DNA from: Streptomyces sp. TG1A-60
GTDB lineage: Bacteria; Actinomycetota; Actinomycetes; Streptomycetales; Streptomycetaceae
Assembly (NCBI RefSeq): GCF_037201975.1
Contig: NZ_CP147520.1
Span: forward strand, 7,626,001 to 7,690,000
DNA: 64,000 bases
Reading direction: 5' to 3'
Made by a program: the position numbers and the translations under genes. Shown here one piece after another: positions 43,435 to 52,039 of the stretch. Every line of letters starts with the position of its first letter. Positions within the stretch are counted from its first letter, which is position 1. The notes below the pieces were generated by a model. That model was not told the origin of the DNA. It made no database searches and saw only the letters and a list, made by a program, of their open reading frames with translations.

Positions 43435-45759
43435 ATGGCAGAGCGGTCGATCGCACCGACTGCGCCCGAACTCCTGCTGGAAACCGAGTCGGGCTCCACG
43501 GTGATGACCCCGAGCCACGAGTACCACGTGGGACGCGACCCGCTCAGCGACGTCGTCCTCGACGACGACCGGGTCTCGTGGCACCACGCGGTGCTCCGCG
43601 CCGAAGCCGGCCACTGGACGATCGAGGACGAGAACAGCACCAACGGCACCTACGCCGACGGCCACCGCGTCCGCGAGTGGGACGTGGGCCCCGGCAGCGT
43701 CATCCACTTCGCGAGCCTTCCCGACGGCCCCCGCGCGGTGCTCAGCGGCCTCGCTCCCGAACGCCCCTCCGGCATCTTCCGCCCCGCCTCCTCCGGCACG
43801 TTCCGGCAGCCCACCAGCGTCCGCCCGCTTCCGGAGCGGACCGTCCGCATCGGCCGCGCCGCCGACAACGACCTGGTCATCGACGACCTCGTCGTCTCCC
43901 GTCGGCACGCCGAGCTGCGGGCCCGCCCGGAGGGCACGTACGAGATCGTCGATCTCGGCAGCCACAACGGCACCTTCCTCAACGGTCGGTCCGTCGACCG
44001 CGCCCCGGTCACTCCCGGTGACGTAGTCGGCGTCGGCCACTCCGCGTTCTGCCTGGTCGGCGACGAACTGCGGGAGTACGTCGACACCGGCGAGGTCTCC
44101 CTGGACGTCCAGGAACTCACCGTCGCCGTCGACCGGGGCCGGAAGACACTGCTCGACAAGGTGGCGTTTCCGGTCGGCGAGAAATGCCTCCTGGCGGTCG
44201 TCGGCCCCAGCGGCGCCGGCAAGTCCACCCTCCTCAACGCCCTGACCGGGCAGCGCCCCGCCGACAGCGGCACGGTCCTGTACGACGGCCGCGACCTGTA
44301 CCGCGACTACGCCGAACTGCGCCAGCGCATCGGCCTGGTCCCCCAGGACGACATCCTGCACGCCCAGCTGACCGTGCGCAGCGCCCTCGCCTACGCCGCC
44401 GAACTCCGCTTCCCACAGGACACCGCGAAGGCCGAGCGCCAGGCGCGGGTCGACGAGGTGATCCGCGAACTGGGCCTCGAACAGCGTGCCGACCAGCCCA
44501 TCCACAGCCTCTCCGGCGGTCAGCGCAAGCGGGTCAGCGTCGCCCTGGAACTGCTGACGAAACCCTCGCTGCTGTTCCTGGACGAGCCGACCTCCGGTCT
44601 CGACCCCGGCATGGACCGCTCGGTGATGCACATGCTGCGCGGTCTCGCCGACGACGGCCGAACGGTCATCGTCGTCACCCACAGCGTTCTCAGCCTCGAT
44701 GTCTGCGACCGGCTCCTCGTCCTCGCACCCGGCGGCAAGGTCGCCTACTACGGGCCGCCGGACGAGACCCTCGCCTTCTTCGGCTTCGCACAGTGGCCGG
44801 AGGCATTCGAGGCCTTCGAGCGGGACAGGGAGCGGGACTGGGCCGGGCAGTACCAGGACTCGCCCCTCCACCGCCGGTACGTGACCACGGCCATGGGCCA
44901 GCCGTATCTGCCCGACGAGGCGCCGGTCGCCGTGGCGCCTCCGCCCAAGCCGCAGAGCTGGAGCGCCCAGCTGGGCACACTCGTCCGCCGGTACGCGGCG
45001 GCGCTCGGCGCCGACCGCACCTTCCTCGCCATCATGATCGCCCTGCCGTTCGTGATGGGCGCGATGGCCAGGGCGCTCGCGGGGAGCACGCTGGACCGGG
45101 AGACCGCCATGAACGCCCTGCTCATCCTGTGCGTGGGCGGCGTGCTGACGGGAGCCGCGAACGCCGTACGCGAACTGGTCAAGGAACGGGTGATCTACCA
45201 GCGCGAGAGAGCCGTCGGCCTGTCCAGATCCGCCTACCTCATGTCCAAGGTCGTCGTCCTCGGCACCGTCACCGTCCTCCAGGCCGTCGTGCTCACCCTG
45301 GTCGCCCTGCTCGGCGTCGATCTGAACGCCCCCGGCGGCGAAGGGGTGCTGCTGCCGCCGCTGGCCGAGATCACGGTGGCCGTGGCGCTGCTCGCCTTCA
45401 CCGCGATGATGCTGGGCCTGGTCGTCTCCGCGCTCGTCCGCAAGGAGGAGGTCACCATGCCGCTGCTGGTGCTCCTCGCGATCATCCAGGTCGTGTTCTG
45501 CGGCGCGCTGCTGGATGTGAAGGGCACGATCGTCCTCGAACAGCTGGCGTGGCTGGTGCCGTCGCGCTGGGCGTTCGCCGCGATGGCCGGCACCATCGAC
45601 CTCGACCGGATCGTCCCCGACAGGACGGACCCGCTGTTCGAGCACGCGGTCGGCGTGTGGCTGCTCGACATGGGAATGCTCGTCGTCCTCGCGGTGCTCT
45701 GCGGCTACCTGGTCGCCCGTCTGCTGCGCCGCCGCGAACCCGCGGTGATGCGGAAGTAG
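43435..45759 (+). CDS. FHA-FHA-ABC transporter ATPase/permease fusion
   Basis: A 774-residue membrane transporter resembling mycobacterial Rv1747. Two FHA phosphothreonine-binding domains lie at about 20-100 (GRDPLSDVV, VSWHHA, NSTNGTY) and 135-210 (GRAADNDLVI, VSRRHAEL, SHNGTFLNG). An ABCG/White-type ATPase follows at about 225-430 (Walker A GPSGAGKST, signature LSGGQRKR, Walker B LLFLDEPTSGLD). An ABC2-type membrane domain with about six segments occupies 520-770. In Rv1747 the FHA domains bind PknF-phosphorylated threonines and control export. Here a kinase gene lies two genes downstream in the same operon, so the same control is likely. The cargo is unknown. Confidence 0.88.
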   Translation: MAERSIAPTAPELLLETESGSTVMTPSHEYHVGRDPLSDVVLDDDRVSWHHAVLRAEAGHWTIEDENSTNGTYADGHRVREWDVGPGSVIHFASLPDGPRAVLSGLAPERPSGIFRPASSGTFRQPTSVRPLPERTVRIGRAADNDLVIDDLVVSRRHAELRARPEGTYEIVDLGSHNGTFLNGRSVDRAPVTPGDVVGVGHSAFCLVGDELREYVDTGEVSLDVQELTVAVDRGRKTLLDKVAFPVGEKCLLAVVGPSGAGKSTLLNALTGQRPADSGTVLYDGRDLYRDYAELRQRIGLVPQDDILHAQLTVRSALAYAAELRFPQDTAKAERQARVDEVIRELGLEQRADQPIHSLSGGQRKRVSVALELLTKPSLLFLDEPTSGLDPGMDRSVMHMLRGLADDGRTVIVVTHSVLSLDVCDRLLVLAPGGKVAYYGPPDETLAFFGFAQWPEAFEAFERDRERDWAGQYQDSPLHRRYVTTAMGQPYLPDEAPVAVAPPPKPQSWSAQLGTLVRRYAAALGADRTFLAIMIALPFVMGAMARALAGSTLDRETAMNALLILCVGGVLTGAANAVRELVKERVIYQRERAVGLSRSAYLMSKVVVLGTVTVLQAVVLTLVALLGVDLNAPGGEGVLLPPLAEITVAVALLAFTAMMLGLVVSALVRKEEVTMPLLVLLAIIQVVFCGALLDVKGTIVLEQLAWLVPSRWAFAAMAGTIDLDRIVPDRTDPLFEHAVGVWLLDMGMLVVLAVLCGYLVARLLRRREPAVMRK

Positions 45760-45764
45760 TCGCG

Positions 45765-46448
45765 ATGACGACCCCCGCCTTCCTCCCCACCCACGTCGTC
45801 CCGCCGGGCGGACTGCCCGCCTGGGAGGCCCCCGATCCGTCCCGTCCCACCGTGCCTCTCGACGCGCTGCTGCCGGTCCAGCTCCTGGACCGGCAGGGAG
45901 ACTGGGGCCGTGTCCTGTGCGCCAACGGCTGGTCCGCCTGGGTCGACGGCCGCCTCCTCGTCGCCGTACCCCGGGAACCGCCCGTCGCAGGCACCGCCCT
46001 CGCCCGCACGGCGGACCCGCGCCCCCTGCTGGCCCGCGTCGAGGAGGCCCTGACGCGCTACCGCACCGAGGCGGAGGCCCTGGCCGCCGGACATCGCGAC
46101 GGACAGTCCTTCCGCGACCGTACGAAGGGCCTGCGGATCGGGGTCGTCGTGGACGGCGAGTCGCTGTGGCTGTTCGACGCCGCGCACGAGCGGTGGGTGT
46201 ACTGCGACGGGGCCCGGCTCAGTACGTTCGCCGTGGGCGACAAGCCGCACGACACCCCGGCCGACCCTCAGGTCCCACCGGCCGCAGCCCCGGCCCCGGA
46301 GCCGACCCGGGTCGTAGGGGACGGCGCGGGTGAGCCGGCGGATCACCGGCCCCCCGACCGCCGGGCGACCGGTCCACGACCCGGGGAACACGGGCCGAGC
46401 CAGGACGAACCCACGCGTCTGGTCCCTCCGGTGACCCCCGATGGGTGA
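45765..46448 (+). CDS. Hypothetical protein between FHA-ABC and kinase genes
   Basis: A 227-residue protein, 5 bp after the transporter stop and overlapping the kinase start by 8 bp. Residues 1-75 look like a compact SH3-like beta fold (DALLPVQLLDRQGDWGRVLCANGWSAWVDGRLLV). The middle has WLFDAAHERWVYCDGARLS. The final 60 residues are Pro-rich and disordered, ending with QDEPTRLVPP; its threonine could be a kinase target for FHA binding (inference). No signal peptide. Probably a scaffold or sensor of the module. Confidence 0.7.
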   Translation: MTTPAFLPTHVVPPGGLPAWEAPDPSRPTVPLDALLPVQLLDRQGDWGRVLCANGWSAWVDGRLLVAVPREPPVAGTALARTADPRPLLARVEEALTRYRTEAEALAAGHRDGQSFRDRTKGLRIGVVVDGESLWLFDAAHERWVYCDGARLSTFAVGDKPHDTPADPQVPPAAAPAPEPTRVVGDGAGEPADHRPPDRRATGPRPGEHGPSQDEPTRLVPPVTPDG

Positions 46449-47445
46449 GACCCAACCGTTCGCGGGGCGCCCGTCCGAGCTCGTGGGGCGGCAGATCGCG
46501 CGTTACCGCATCGAACGCGAGATCGGCCGTGGCGGCATGGCCGTCGTCTACCAGGCGCGCGACCTGCGGTTGGAGCGGACCGTCGCGCTGAAGCTGCTCG
46601 CCCCGGAACTGGCGCGCAACGACACCTTCCGTCGCCGCTTCACGTACGAGTCACGGGTGGCCGCCGCGATCGACCATCCGCACATCGTGCCGGTCTTCGA
46701 GGCGGGGGAGACGGACGGCCTCCTCTACATCGCCATGCGGTACGTCGCCGGGCGGGATCTGCGTCATCTCCTGGACCAGCAGGGCCCGTTGCCCGTCGCG
46801 ACCGCCACCCGGATCGCCGCACAGGTCGCCTCCGCGCTCGACGCCGCGCACGACCACGGGCTGGTGCACCGGGACGTGAAGCCCGGCAACATCCTGGTCG
46901 CACAGGGCACCGACAGCGACCACCCCGAGCACGTCTACCTCACCGACTTCGGCCTGACGAAGAAGTCGCTGTCCCTGACGGGCTTCACGAGCGTCGGCCA
47001 GTTCGTGGGGACCCTCGACTATGTGGCGCCGGAACAGATCTCGGGCAAGCCCGTCGACGGCCGATGCGACGTCTACAGCCTCGCCTGCGTCGTCCACGAG
47101 ACGCTGGCCGGCCGGCCGCCCTTCCAGCGGGACGACGACATGGCCCTGTTGTGGGCCCATCAGTACGACGAGCCGCCCCCGCTGACCCGTGCGCGCCGCG
47201 ATCTGCCGCCGGCCGTGGACCAGGTCCTGGCGACGGCGCTGGCCAAGTCCCCGGACGAGCGGTACGACTCCTGCCTGTCCTTCGTGGCCGCGCTGAGGGC
47301 CGCTGACACCACACGCGGCTTCCCGCCGGGGCACGCGCCGACCCGGGCGGTCACGCCGACGACACCCGGACCGCCCGAAGTCCCGCCGGAGCCGCCCCGC
47401 TGGGCCAGGCCCGTCTTCACCGGGCCCGGCCGGCACCCCGACTGA
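46441..47445 (+). CDS. Hanks-type Ser/Thr protein kinase
   Basis: A 334-residue soluble kinase. Seen are the Gly-rich loop GRGGMAVVY (near residue 30), catalytic Lys in VALKLLAPEL, HRDVKPGNIL (catalytic loop), DFGLTKK (Mg loop), an activation loop with several Ser/Thr (SLSLTGFTSVGQFVGTLDYVAPE) and DGRCDVYSLACVVHE. The C-terminal 60 residues are Pro-rich; there is no membrane segment or PASTA domain. It overlaps the preceding gene and belongs to the operon of the FHA-ABC transporter, its most likely substrate. The 3' end overlaps the convergent RpiB-like gene by 29 bp. Confidence 0.9.
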   Translation: MGETQPFAGRPSELVGRQIARYRIEREIGRGGMAVVYQARDLRLERTVALKLLAPELARNDTFRRRFTYESRVAAAIDHPHIVPVFEAGETDGLLYIAMRYVAGRDLRHLLDQQGPLPVATATRIAAQVASALDAAHDHGLVHRDVKPGNILVAQGTDSDHPEHVYLTDFGLTKKSLSLTGFTSVGQFVGTLDYVAPEQISGKPVDGRCDVYSLACVVHETLAGRPPFQRDDDMALLWAHQYDEPPPLTRARRDLPPAVDQVLATALAKSPDERYDSCLSFVAALRAADTTRGFPPGHAPTRAVTPTTPGPPEVPPEPPRWARPVFTGPGRHPD

Positions 47446-47881
47446 CGTCCAGCCGCTCGACGCGGGCCACGTTCTCCCGGTCGTCGGCGTCCTGGCTGGC
47501 CTCGGCGGCGAACCAGGCGTCAAGGATCTCCCTGAGCAGCGGCTCGGAGGTCAGCCGCAGGCCGATCGCCAGTACATTGGCGTCGTTCCAGCGCCGGGCG
47601 CCGTCTGCCGTGTACGCGTCCGTGCACAGGGCCGCCCGTACGCCGGGCACCTTGTTCGCGGCGATCGACGCGCCGGTGCCCGTCCAGCAGCACACGACGG
47701 CCTGGTCCGACGTGCCGGAGGCGACCTCCCGCGCCGCCGCCTCCGAGCAGGCCGCCCAGCGGGGGTCGTCCCCGGTGCGCAGCGCGCCATGGGTCAGCAC
47801 TTCGTGGCCACGCTCGCGCAACTGCGTGACGAGGAGGCGGGCGACGGGTTCGTCCACATCGGAGGAGACGGAGATCCGCAT
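47417..47881 (-). CDS. RpiB/LacA/LacB-family sugar-phosphate isomerase
   Basis: A 154-residue protein of the RpiB/LacAB fold: MRISVSSDVDEPVARLLVTQLRERGHEV at the N-terminus, and VVCCWTGTGASIAANKVPGVRAALCTD, which carries the anion-hole and nucleotide-free loop of the family. NDANVLAIGLRLTSEPLLREILDAW follows. It would interconvert ribose-5-P/ribulose-5-P or related phosphosugars. The active-site base (usually Cys of CGTG) appears as CWTGTG. The last residues overlap the kinase gene in the convergent direction. A single-gene unit. Confidence 0.8.
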   Translation of the reverse strand: MRISVSSDVDEPVARLLVTQLRERGHEVLTHGALRTGDDPRWAACSEAAAREVASGTSDQAVVCCWTGTGASIAANKVPGVRAALCTDAYTADGARRWNDANVLAIGLRLTSEPLLREILDAWFAAEASQDADDRENVARVERLDVSRGAGRAR

Positions 47882-47912
47882 GCTCCCAAGGCTACCCGGC
47901 TTTCCGTCACGC

Positions 47913-48273
47913 CTACGGGCGCGGCCACGGCTTGCCGTGCAGCCGCTGGATACCCGTGTTGCAGCGTTCGAGGTGGTCGGCGAACCCGGTGATGTCCTCG
48001 TCGGACCAGTCGGCCGGCATCATGGCGAGGGTGCGGACGTTGCCCTCCCGCTCCTCGTCGAGGCGGCGCTCACCCTCCTCGGTGATACGGAACTGGCGCG
48101 CCACGCCACCGTCCGGGTCGAGGGTGTGCGAGACCGGCACGGCCCGAAGGGCGGCGGCCATGTCTGCCGAGCCGGGCGGTCGGGTCGGTCGCCGCGGTGA
48201 CGTGTCGTGGTGGTGAGGTGTGACGTCTCGATGGGATGAAGTGGCCTTCTTGGCCCGTCAGTTGACGGCTCAT
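47913..48273 (-). pseudogene. MarR-family regulator remnant
   Basis: The minus-strand frame 47913-48161 ends with DPDGGVARQFRITEEGERRLDEEREGNVRTLAMMPADWSDEDITGFADHLERCN, the wing and C-terminal helices of a MarR regulator. A possible N-terminus (MSRQLTGQEGHF) lies in a different frame from 48273. The recognition helix is missing between them. An internal deletion plus frame change is inferred. It directly precedes the iron-box promoter region of the siderophore operon. Confidence 0.6.
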
Positions 48274-48346
48274 CGGATAATGTCCCAGCGTTCGGCAGAG
48301 ATCGGTTCGTCGTGACGGCGCTTCAGGGCTGGCCCGAGAAGGTAAA

Positions 48347-48365
48347 TGTAGTTAGCCTTACCTAA
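48347..48365. promoter_or_regulatory. Iron box (DmdR/IdeR-type operator)
   Basis: On the minus strand it reads TTAGGTAAGGCTAACTACA, matching 14 of 19 positions of the actinobacterial iron-box consensus TTAGGTTAGGCTCACCTAA. It sits 49 bp upstream of the GTG of the first ABC gene, where an iron-bound DtxR-family repressor would block transcription. Confidence 0.75.
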
Positions 48366-48413
48366 GTTTCCTTGTACGGTTCCTGTGTTGGCGAGACCGG
48401 TCCGGAGGGATGT

Positions 48414-50120
48414 GTGAGAAGAGCGGACCCGCCGGGACGGAACGTTCTGTGGCGCGCGGTCGGCGGGCAGCGTCGGGACGTCGTGCTGGGCACGGTTGTG
48501 GGGATGGGGCACCAGACGGGCGAGGCCCTGGTGCCGGTGCTCATCGGACTGGCCATCGAGCGCGGAGTCGTGGGGGGCGACGTCCCCGGTCTGCTCCTCT
48601 GGCTCGCCGTCCTCGCGGCCGTGTACGTCGGACTCTCCGTCAGCTTCCGCTTCAGTGCCCGCGCGGGCGAACGCGCCTCCGTCACCGCCGCACACCACCT
48701 CAGAACCCGACTCGTCGGCCGTGTCCTCGCCCCCGAGGGCGGCGCCGAAGAGGGGAGGCTGCCGGGCGAGTTGACGAACATCGCCACCGAGGACGCGAAG
48801 CGGGTCGGTGCCGTCGCCATGGCCCTCATCGTCGCCTTCGCGGCCACCGCGGGCCTCGTGGTCAGCGCGGTGGCCCTGCTGCGGGTGTCCCTGGGGCTGG
48901 GCCTGCTCGTCCTGCTGGGCACCCCGCTGCTGCTGTGGCTGGGACACCTGCTGAGCAAGCCTCTGGAACGGCGCAGCGAGACCGAACAGGAACGCGCGGC
49001 GCGGGCCTCCGGTGTCGCCGCCGACCTGGTGGCCGGACTGCGCGTCCTCAAGGGCATCGGCGCCGAGACGGCGGCCGTCGCCCGCTACCGGCTCGTCAGC
49101 CGGGACTCCCTCTCCGCGACCCTGCGTGCCGCCCGCGCCGAGGCCTGGCAGAACGGCGTCGTCACCATCCTCACCGGCGCGTTCATCGCCCTGGTGGCCC
49201 TCGTCGGCGGGCGACTCGCGGCACGCGGCGACATCGGCCTCGGTGAACTCGTCTCCTCCGTCGGGCTCGCTCTCTTCCTCATCGGTCCGCTCACCGAATT
49301 CGCCTGGGTCAACGCCGAGTTGGCGCAAGGCCGCGCCTCCGCGGCCCGGATCGCGGAAGTCCTGGACGCCCCCGGCGCCGTAGCCCCGGGTCCGTCGGCC
49401 GTCGACATCCGGGCACGTGGTGTCGAGGGACGGCTGACGCTCCGCGACCTCTCCCACGGCACCCTGCGCGGCGTGGACGTCGACATCGCCCCCGGCGAGA
49501 CCGTCGGCGTCGCCACCACCGATCCCGCCGACGCCGCCGCGCTGCTGCGCTGTCTCGGTCGCGGCGCCGACCCCGACTACGGTGCCGTGGAACTGGACGG
49601 CACGGCACTGACCGCCCTCGGCCTGGACGGGCTCCGCGCGACGGTCCTCGTCGCCGAACACGACGCCGACCTGTTCGAGGGCACGCTCCTGGAGAACGTC
49701 ACGGCGGCGGTCGGCGCCGTCCCGGCGACGGTCACGGTCGCGATGGCCGCCTCCGGCACCGACGAGGTCGCCGACACGCTGCCCGACGGCGTCGACACGC
49801 CCGTGACCGCACGCGGCCGTTCACTCTCCGGCGGACAACGGCAGCGGGTCGCGCTCGCACGGGCCCTCGCGGCCGACGCGCCGGTGCTGGTCCTGCACGA
49901 GCCCGCCACCGCCGTCGACGCCGTCACCGAGACACGGATCGCCGCCGGGATCAGGGACGTCCGCAGCGGGCGCACCACGCTCCTGGTGACCAACAGCCCC
50001 GCCCTGCTCGCCGTCGCCGACCGGGTCGTCCTCCTCCGCGCCGGCCGCGTCACCGCGACCGGCGACCACGAGCGGCTCGTCCACGAGTGCGCCGACTACC
50101 GTACGGCGGTCCTCACATGA
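48414..50120 (+). CDS. ABC exporter-fold subunit A (degenerate Walker A)
   Basis: A 568-residue half-transporter with an N-terminal six-helix membrane domain (about 15-300) and a C-terminal ATPase. The Walker A loop is lost (VGVATTDPADAAALL, no Lys), and Walker B reads LVLHEPATAVD with His for Asp, but the signature LSGGQRQR is perfect. This pattern marks the non-consensus half of a heterodimer; the partner gene overlaps the stop (ATGA). GTG 48414 follows GGAGGGA. The iron box upstream indicates induction under iron limitation. Likely role: siderophore export, or uptake in the manner of IrtAB/YbtPQ. Confidence 0.87.
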   Translation: MRRADPPGRNVLWRAVGGQRRDVVLGTVVGMGHQTGEALVPVLIGLAIERGVVGGDVPGLLLWLAVLAAVYVGLSVSFRFSARAGERASVTAAHHLRTRLVGRVLAPEGGAEEGRLPGELTNIATEDAKRVGAVAMALIVAFAATAGLVVSAVALLRVSLGLGLLVLLGTPLLLWLGHLLSKPLERRSETEQERAARASGVAADLVAGLRVLKGIGAETAAVARYRLVSRDSLSATLRAARAEAWQNGVVTILTGAFIALVALVGGRLAARGDIGLGELVSSVGLALFLIGPLTEFAWVNAELAQGRASAARIAEVLDAPGAVAPGPSAVDIRARGVEGRLTLRDLSHGTLRGVDVDIAPGETVGVATTDPADAAALLRCLGRGADPDYGAVELDGTALTALGLDGLRATVLVAEHDADLFEGTLLENVTAAVGAVPATVTVAMAASGTDEVADTLPDGVDTPVTARGRSLSGGQRQRVALARALAADAPVLVLHEPATAVDAVTETRIAAGIRDVRSGRTTLLVTNSPALLAVADRVVLLRAGRVTATGDHERLVHECADYRTAVLT

Positions 50121-52039
50121 CCGAACCCGCCCAGACCGCCGACACCGCCGAGGCCCCCAAGGCGATCGAGACCGCCGAGGCCATCGAGACCGTGGAGACC
50201 GGGGCCCCCGGCGGCGACCGCGCCGGACCCGTCCTGCTCCCCGTCGCCACCCCCGCCCGCACCCGGGCGGCCGTGGCCGAACTGCTGCGCCCGCAACGCC
50301 GGCTGGCGCTGTCCGCGTTCACCGTCATGGTCGGCTCCACCGCCGTCGGGCTGCTGGTGCAGCCCCTGCTGGGCCGGATCGTCGACCTGGCCGCCGAGCG
50401 CGGGTCCGCCGACGCCGTCACGGCCACCGCCGGGCTTCTGGTGGCGGTAGCCGTGGCACAGGGCGTCACCGCCGGGTTCGGGCTGTCGCAGATCGCCCGG
50501 CTCGGCGAGACGACCCTGGCCCGGCTGCGTGAACTCTTCGTGGCACGGGCCCTGGCACTGCCGCTGGACCGGGTCGAGAAGGCAGGCGCCGGTGACCTGA
50601 CCGCCCGGGTCACCGCCGACGTGTCCCTCATCGCCGACGCCGTACGCACCGCGCTGCCCGCGCTGGGCCGTTCCCTGCTCACCATCGTCCTCACTCTCGG
50701 GGCGATGGCCCTGCTCGACTGGCGTTTCCTGCTGGCCGCGCTGCTCGCGGTGCCCGTACAGGCGGCCACCGCGCGCTGGTACGTCACCCGTGCCGTCCCG
50801 CTCTACGCGGAGCAGCGGGTGGCCGCGGGCGCCCAGCAGCAGCAGCTGCTCGACACCATCGGCGGCAGCTCCACCCTGCGGGCGTTCCGGTTGGGACGGG
50901 AACACACCGAGCGGGTCACCGATCGGTCCTGGTCCGTCGTGGCCCTGACCATGCGGGGCGTACGGCTCGTCCTCGGCTTCTACAGCCGACTGCACATCGC
51001 CGAGTACCTCGGTCTCGCCGCCGTCCTGGGCACCGGCTACTGGCTGGTCCGCCAGGGCTCGGCCAGCATCGGTACGGCGACCGCCGCCGCCCTGTACTTC
51101 CACAGCCTGTTCGGGCCCGTCAACGCGGCCCTCGCCCTCCTCGACGACGCCCAGTCGGCCACGGCGGGCCTCGCCCGCCTCGTCGGCGTCACGGACGAAC
51201 CCGCTCCCCCGGCGCCGAAGCACACCGTCGAGGCCGGCCGCGTCGACGTCACCGTCCGAGGTCTGAGCCACGCCTACCGCACCGGTCACCCAGTTCTGCA
51301 CGACATCGACCTGACGATCCGCCACGGCGAACGCGTCGCCCTCGTCGGCGCCAGCGGGGCCGGCAAGACCACCCTGGCCAGACTCGTCGCGGGCATCCAG
51401 CCGCCCACCACCGGAACGGTCCTGGTCGGCGGCCTGCCACCCACCGAACTCGGCGCCGCCGCCTCCCGCACGATAGCCCTGATCACCCAGGAGACCCATG
51501 TCTTCGCGGGCCCCCTCGCCGACGACCTGCGGCTCGCCAAACCCGACGCCACCGACGACGAACTGCGCGCCGCACTCGACCGCGTCGACGCCCTCGCCTG
51601 GGCCGAGGCCCTGCCCGACGGGCTCGCCACGGTCGTCGGCGACGGCGGCCACCGGCTGAGCGGCGAGCGCACGCAGGCCCTCGCGCTGGCCCGGCTCGTA
51701 CTCGCCGACCCACCCCTGGTGATCCTCGACGAAGCCACCGCCGAGGCGGGCAGCGCCGGAGCACGCGCCCTGGAGAAGTCGGTCGCCCGCGCCGTGGACT
51801 GCCGCACCGCGCTGATCGTCGCCCACCGCCTCAGCCAGGCCGCGACCGCCGACCGTGTCGTCGTCATGGAAGCCGGCCGTGTCGTCGAGAGCGGCACCCA
51901 CGACGAACTCCGCGCCGCGCGGGGCCCCTACGCCGCCCTGTGGGCGGCCTGGTCGGACGCCCGTGACACCGGCCCCCGGCCGGCCCCCGAGACCCCCACA
52001 CGAACCGCTCCACAGGAACCCGAACCGAAGGACCGCTGA
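50117..52039 (+). CDS. ABC exporter-fold subunit B (intact ATP site)
   Basis: A 640-residue half-transporter. A 45-residue acidic Thr/Glu-rich cytosolic lead precedes the six-helix membrane domain (about 65-340). The ATPase has an intact Walker A (GASGAGKTT) and Walker B (LVILDEATAEA), but a degenerate signature (LSGERTQA). With subunit A this gives one consensus site (this Walker A with A's LSGGQ) and one degenerate site. It overlaps both neighbours (ATGA before, TGATG after), so the three genes are translationally coupled with the siderophore-binding lipoprotein. Confidence 0.88.
   Translation: MTEPAQTADTAEAPKAIETAEAIETVETGAPGGDRAGPVLLPVATPARTRAAVAELLRPQRRLALSAFTVMVGSTAVGLLVQPLLGRIVDLAAERGSADAVTATAGLLVAVAVAQGVTAGFGLSQIARLGETTLARLRELFVARALALPLDRVEKAGAGDLTARVTADVSLIADAVRTALPALGRSLLTIVLTLGAMALLDWRFLLAALLAVPVQAATARWYVTRAVPLYAEQRVAAGAQQQQLLDTIGGSSTLRAFRLGREHTERVTDRSWSVVALTMRGVRLVLGFYSRLHIAEYLGLAAVLGTGYWLVRQGSASIGTATAAALYFHSLFGPVNAALALLDDAQSATAGLARLVGVTDEPAPPAPKHTVEAGRVDVTVRGLSHAYRTGHPVLHDIDLTIRHGERVALVGASGAGKTTLARLVAGIQPPTTGTVLVGGLPPTELGAAASRTIALITQETHVFAGPLADDLRLAKPDATDDELRAALDRVDALAWAEALPDGLATVVGDGGHRLSGERTQALALARLVLADPPLVILDEATAEAGSAGARALEKSVARAVDCRTALIVAHRLSQAATADRVVVMEAGRVVESGTHDELRAARGPYAALWAAWSDARDTGPRPAPETPTRTAPQEPEPKDR

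Noticed and set aside
43096..45645. Long minus-strand frame of 849 codons opposite the FHA-ABC gene
   Set aside because: Antisense shadow of a gene with intact FHA, Walker and signature motifs; composition is Gly/Val/Asp-rich without domains.
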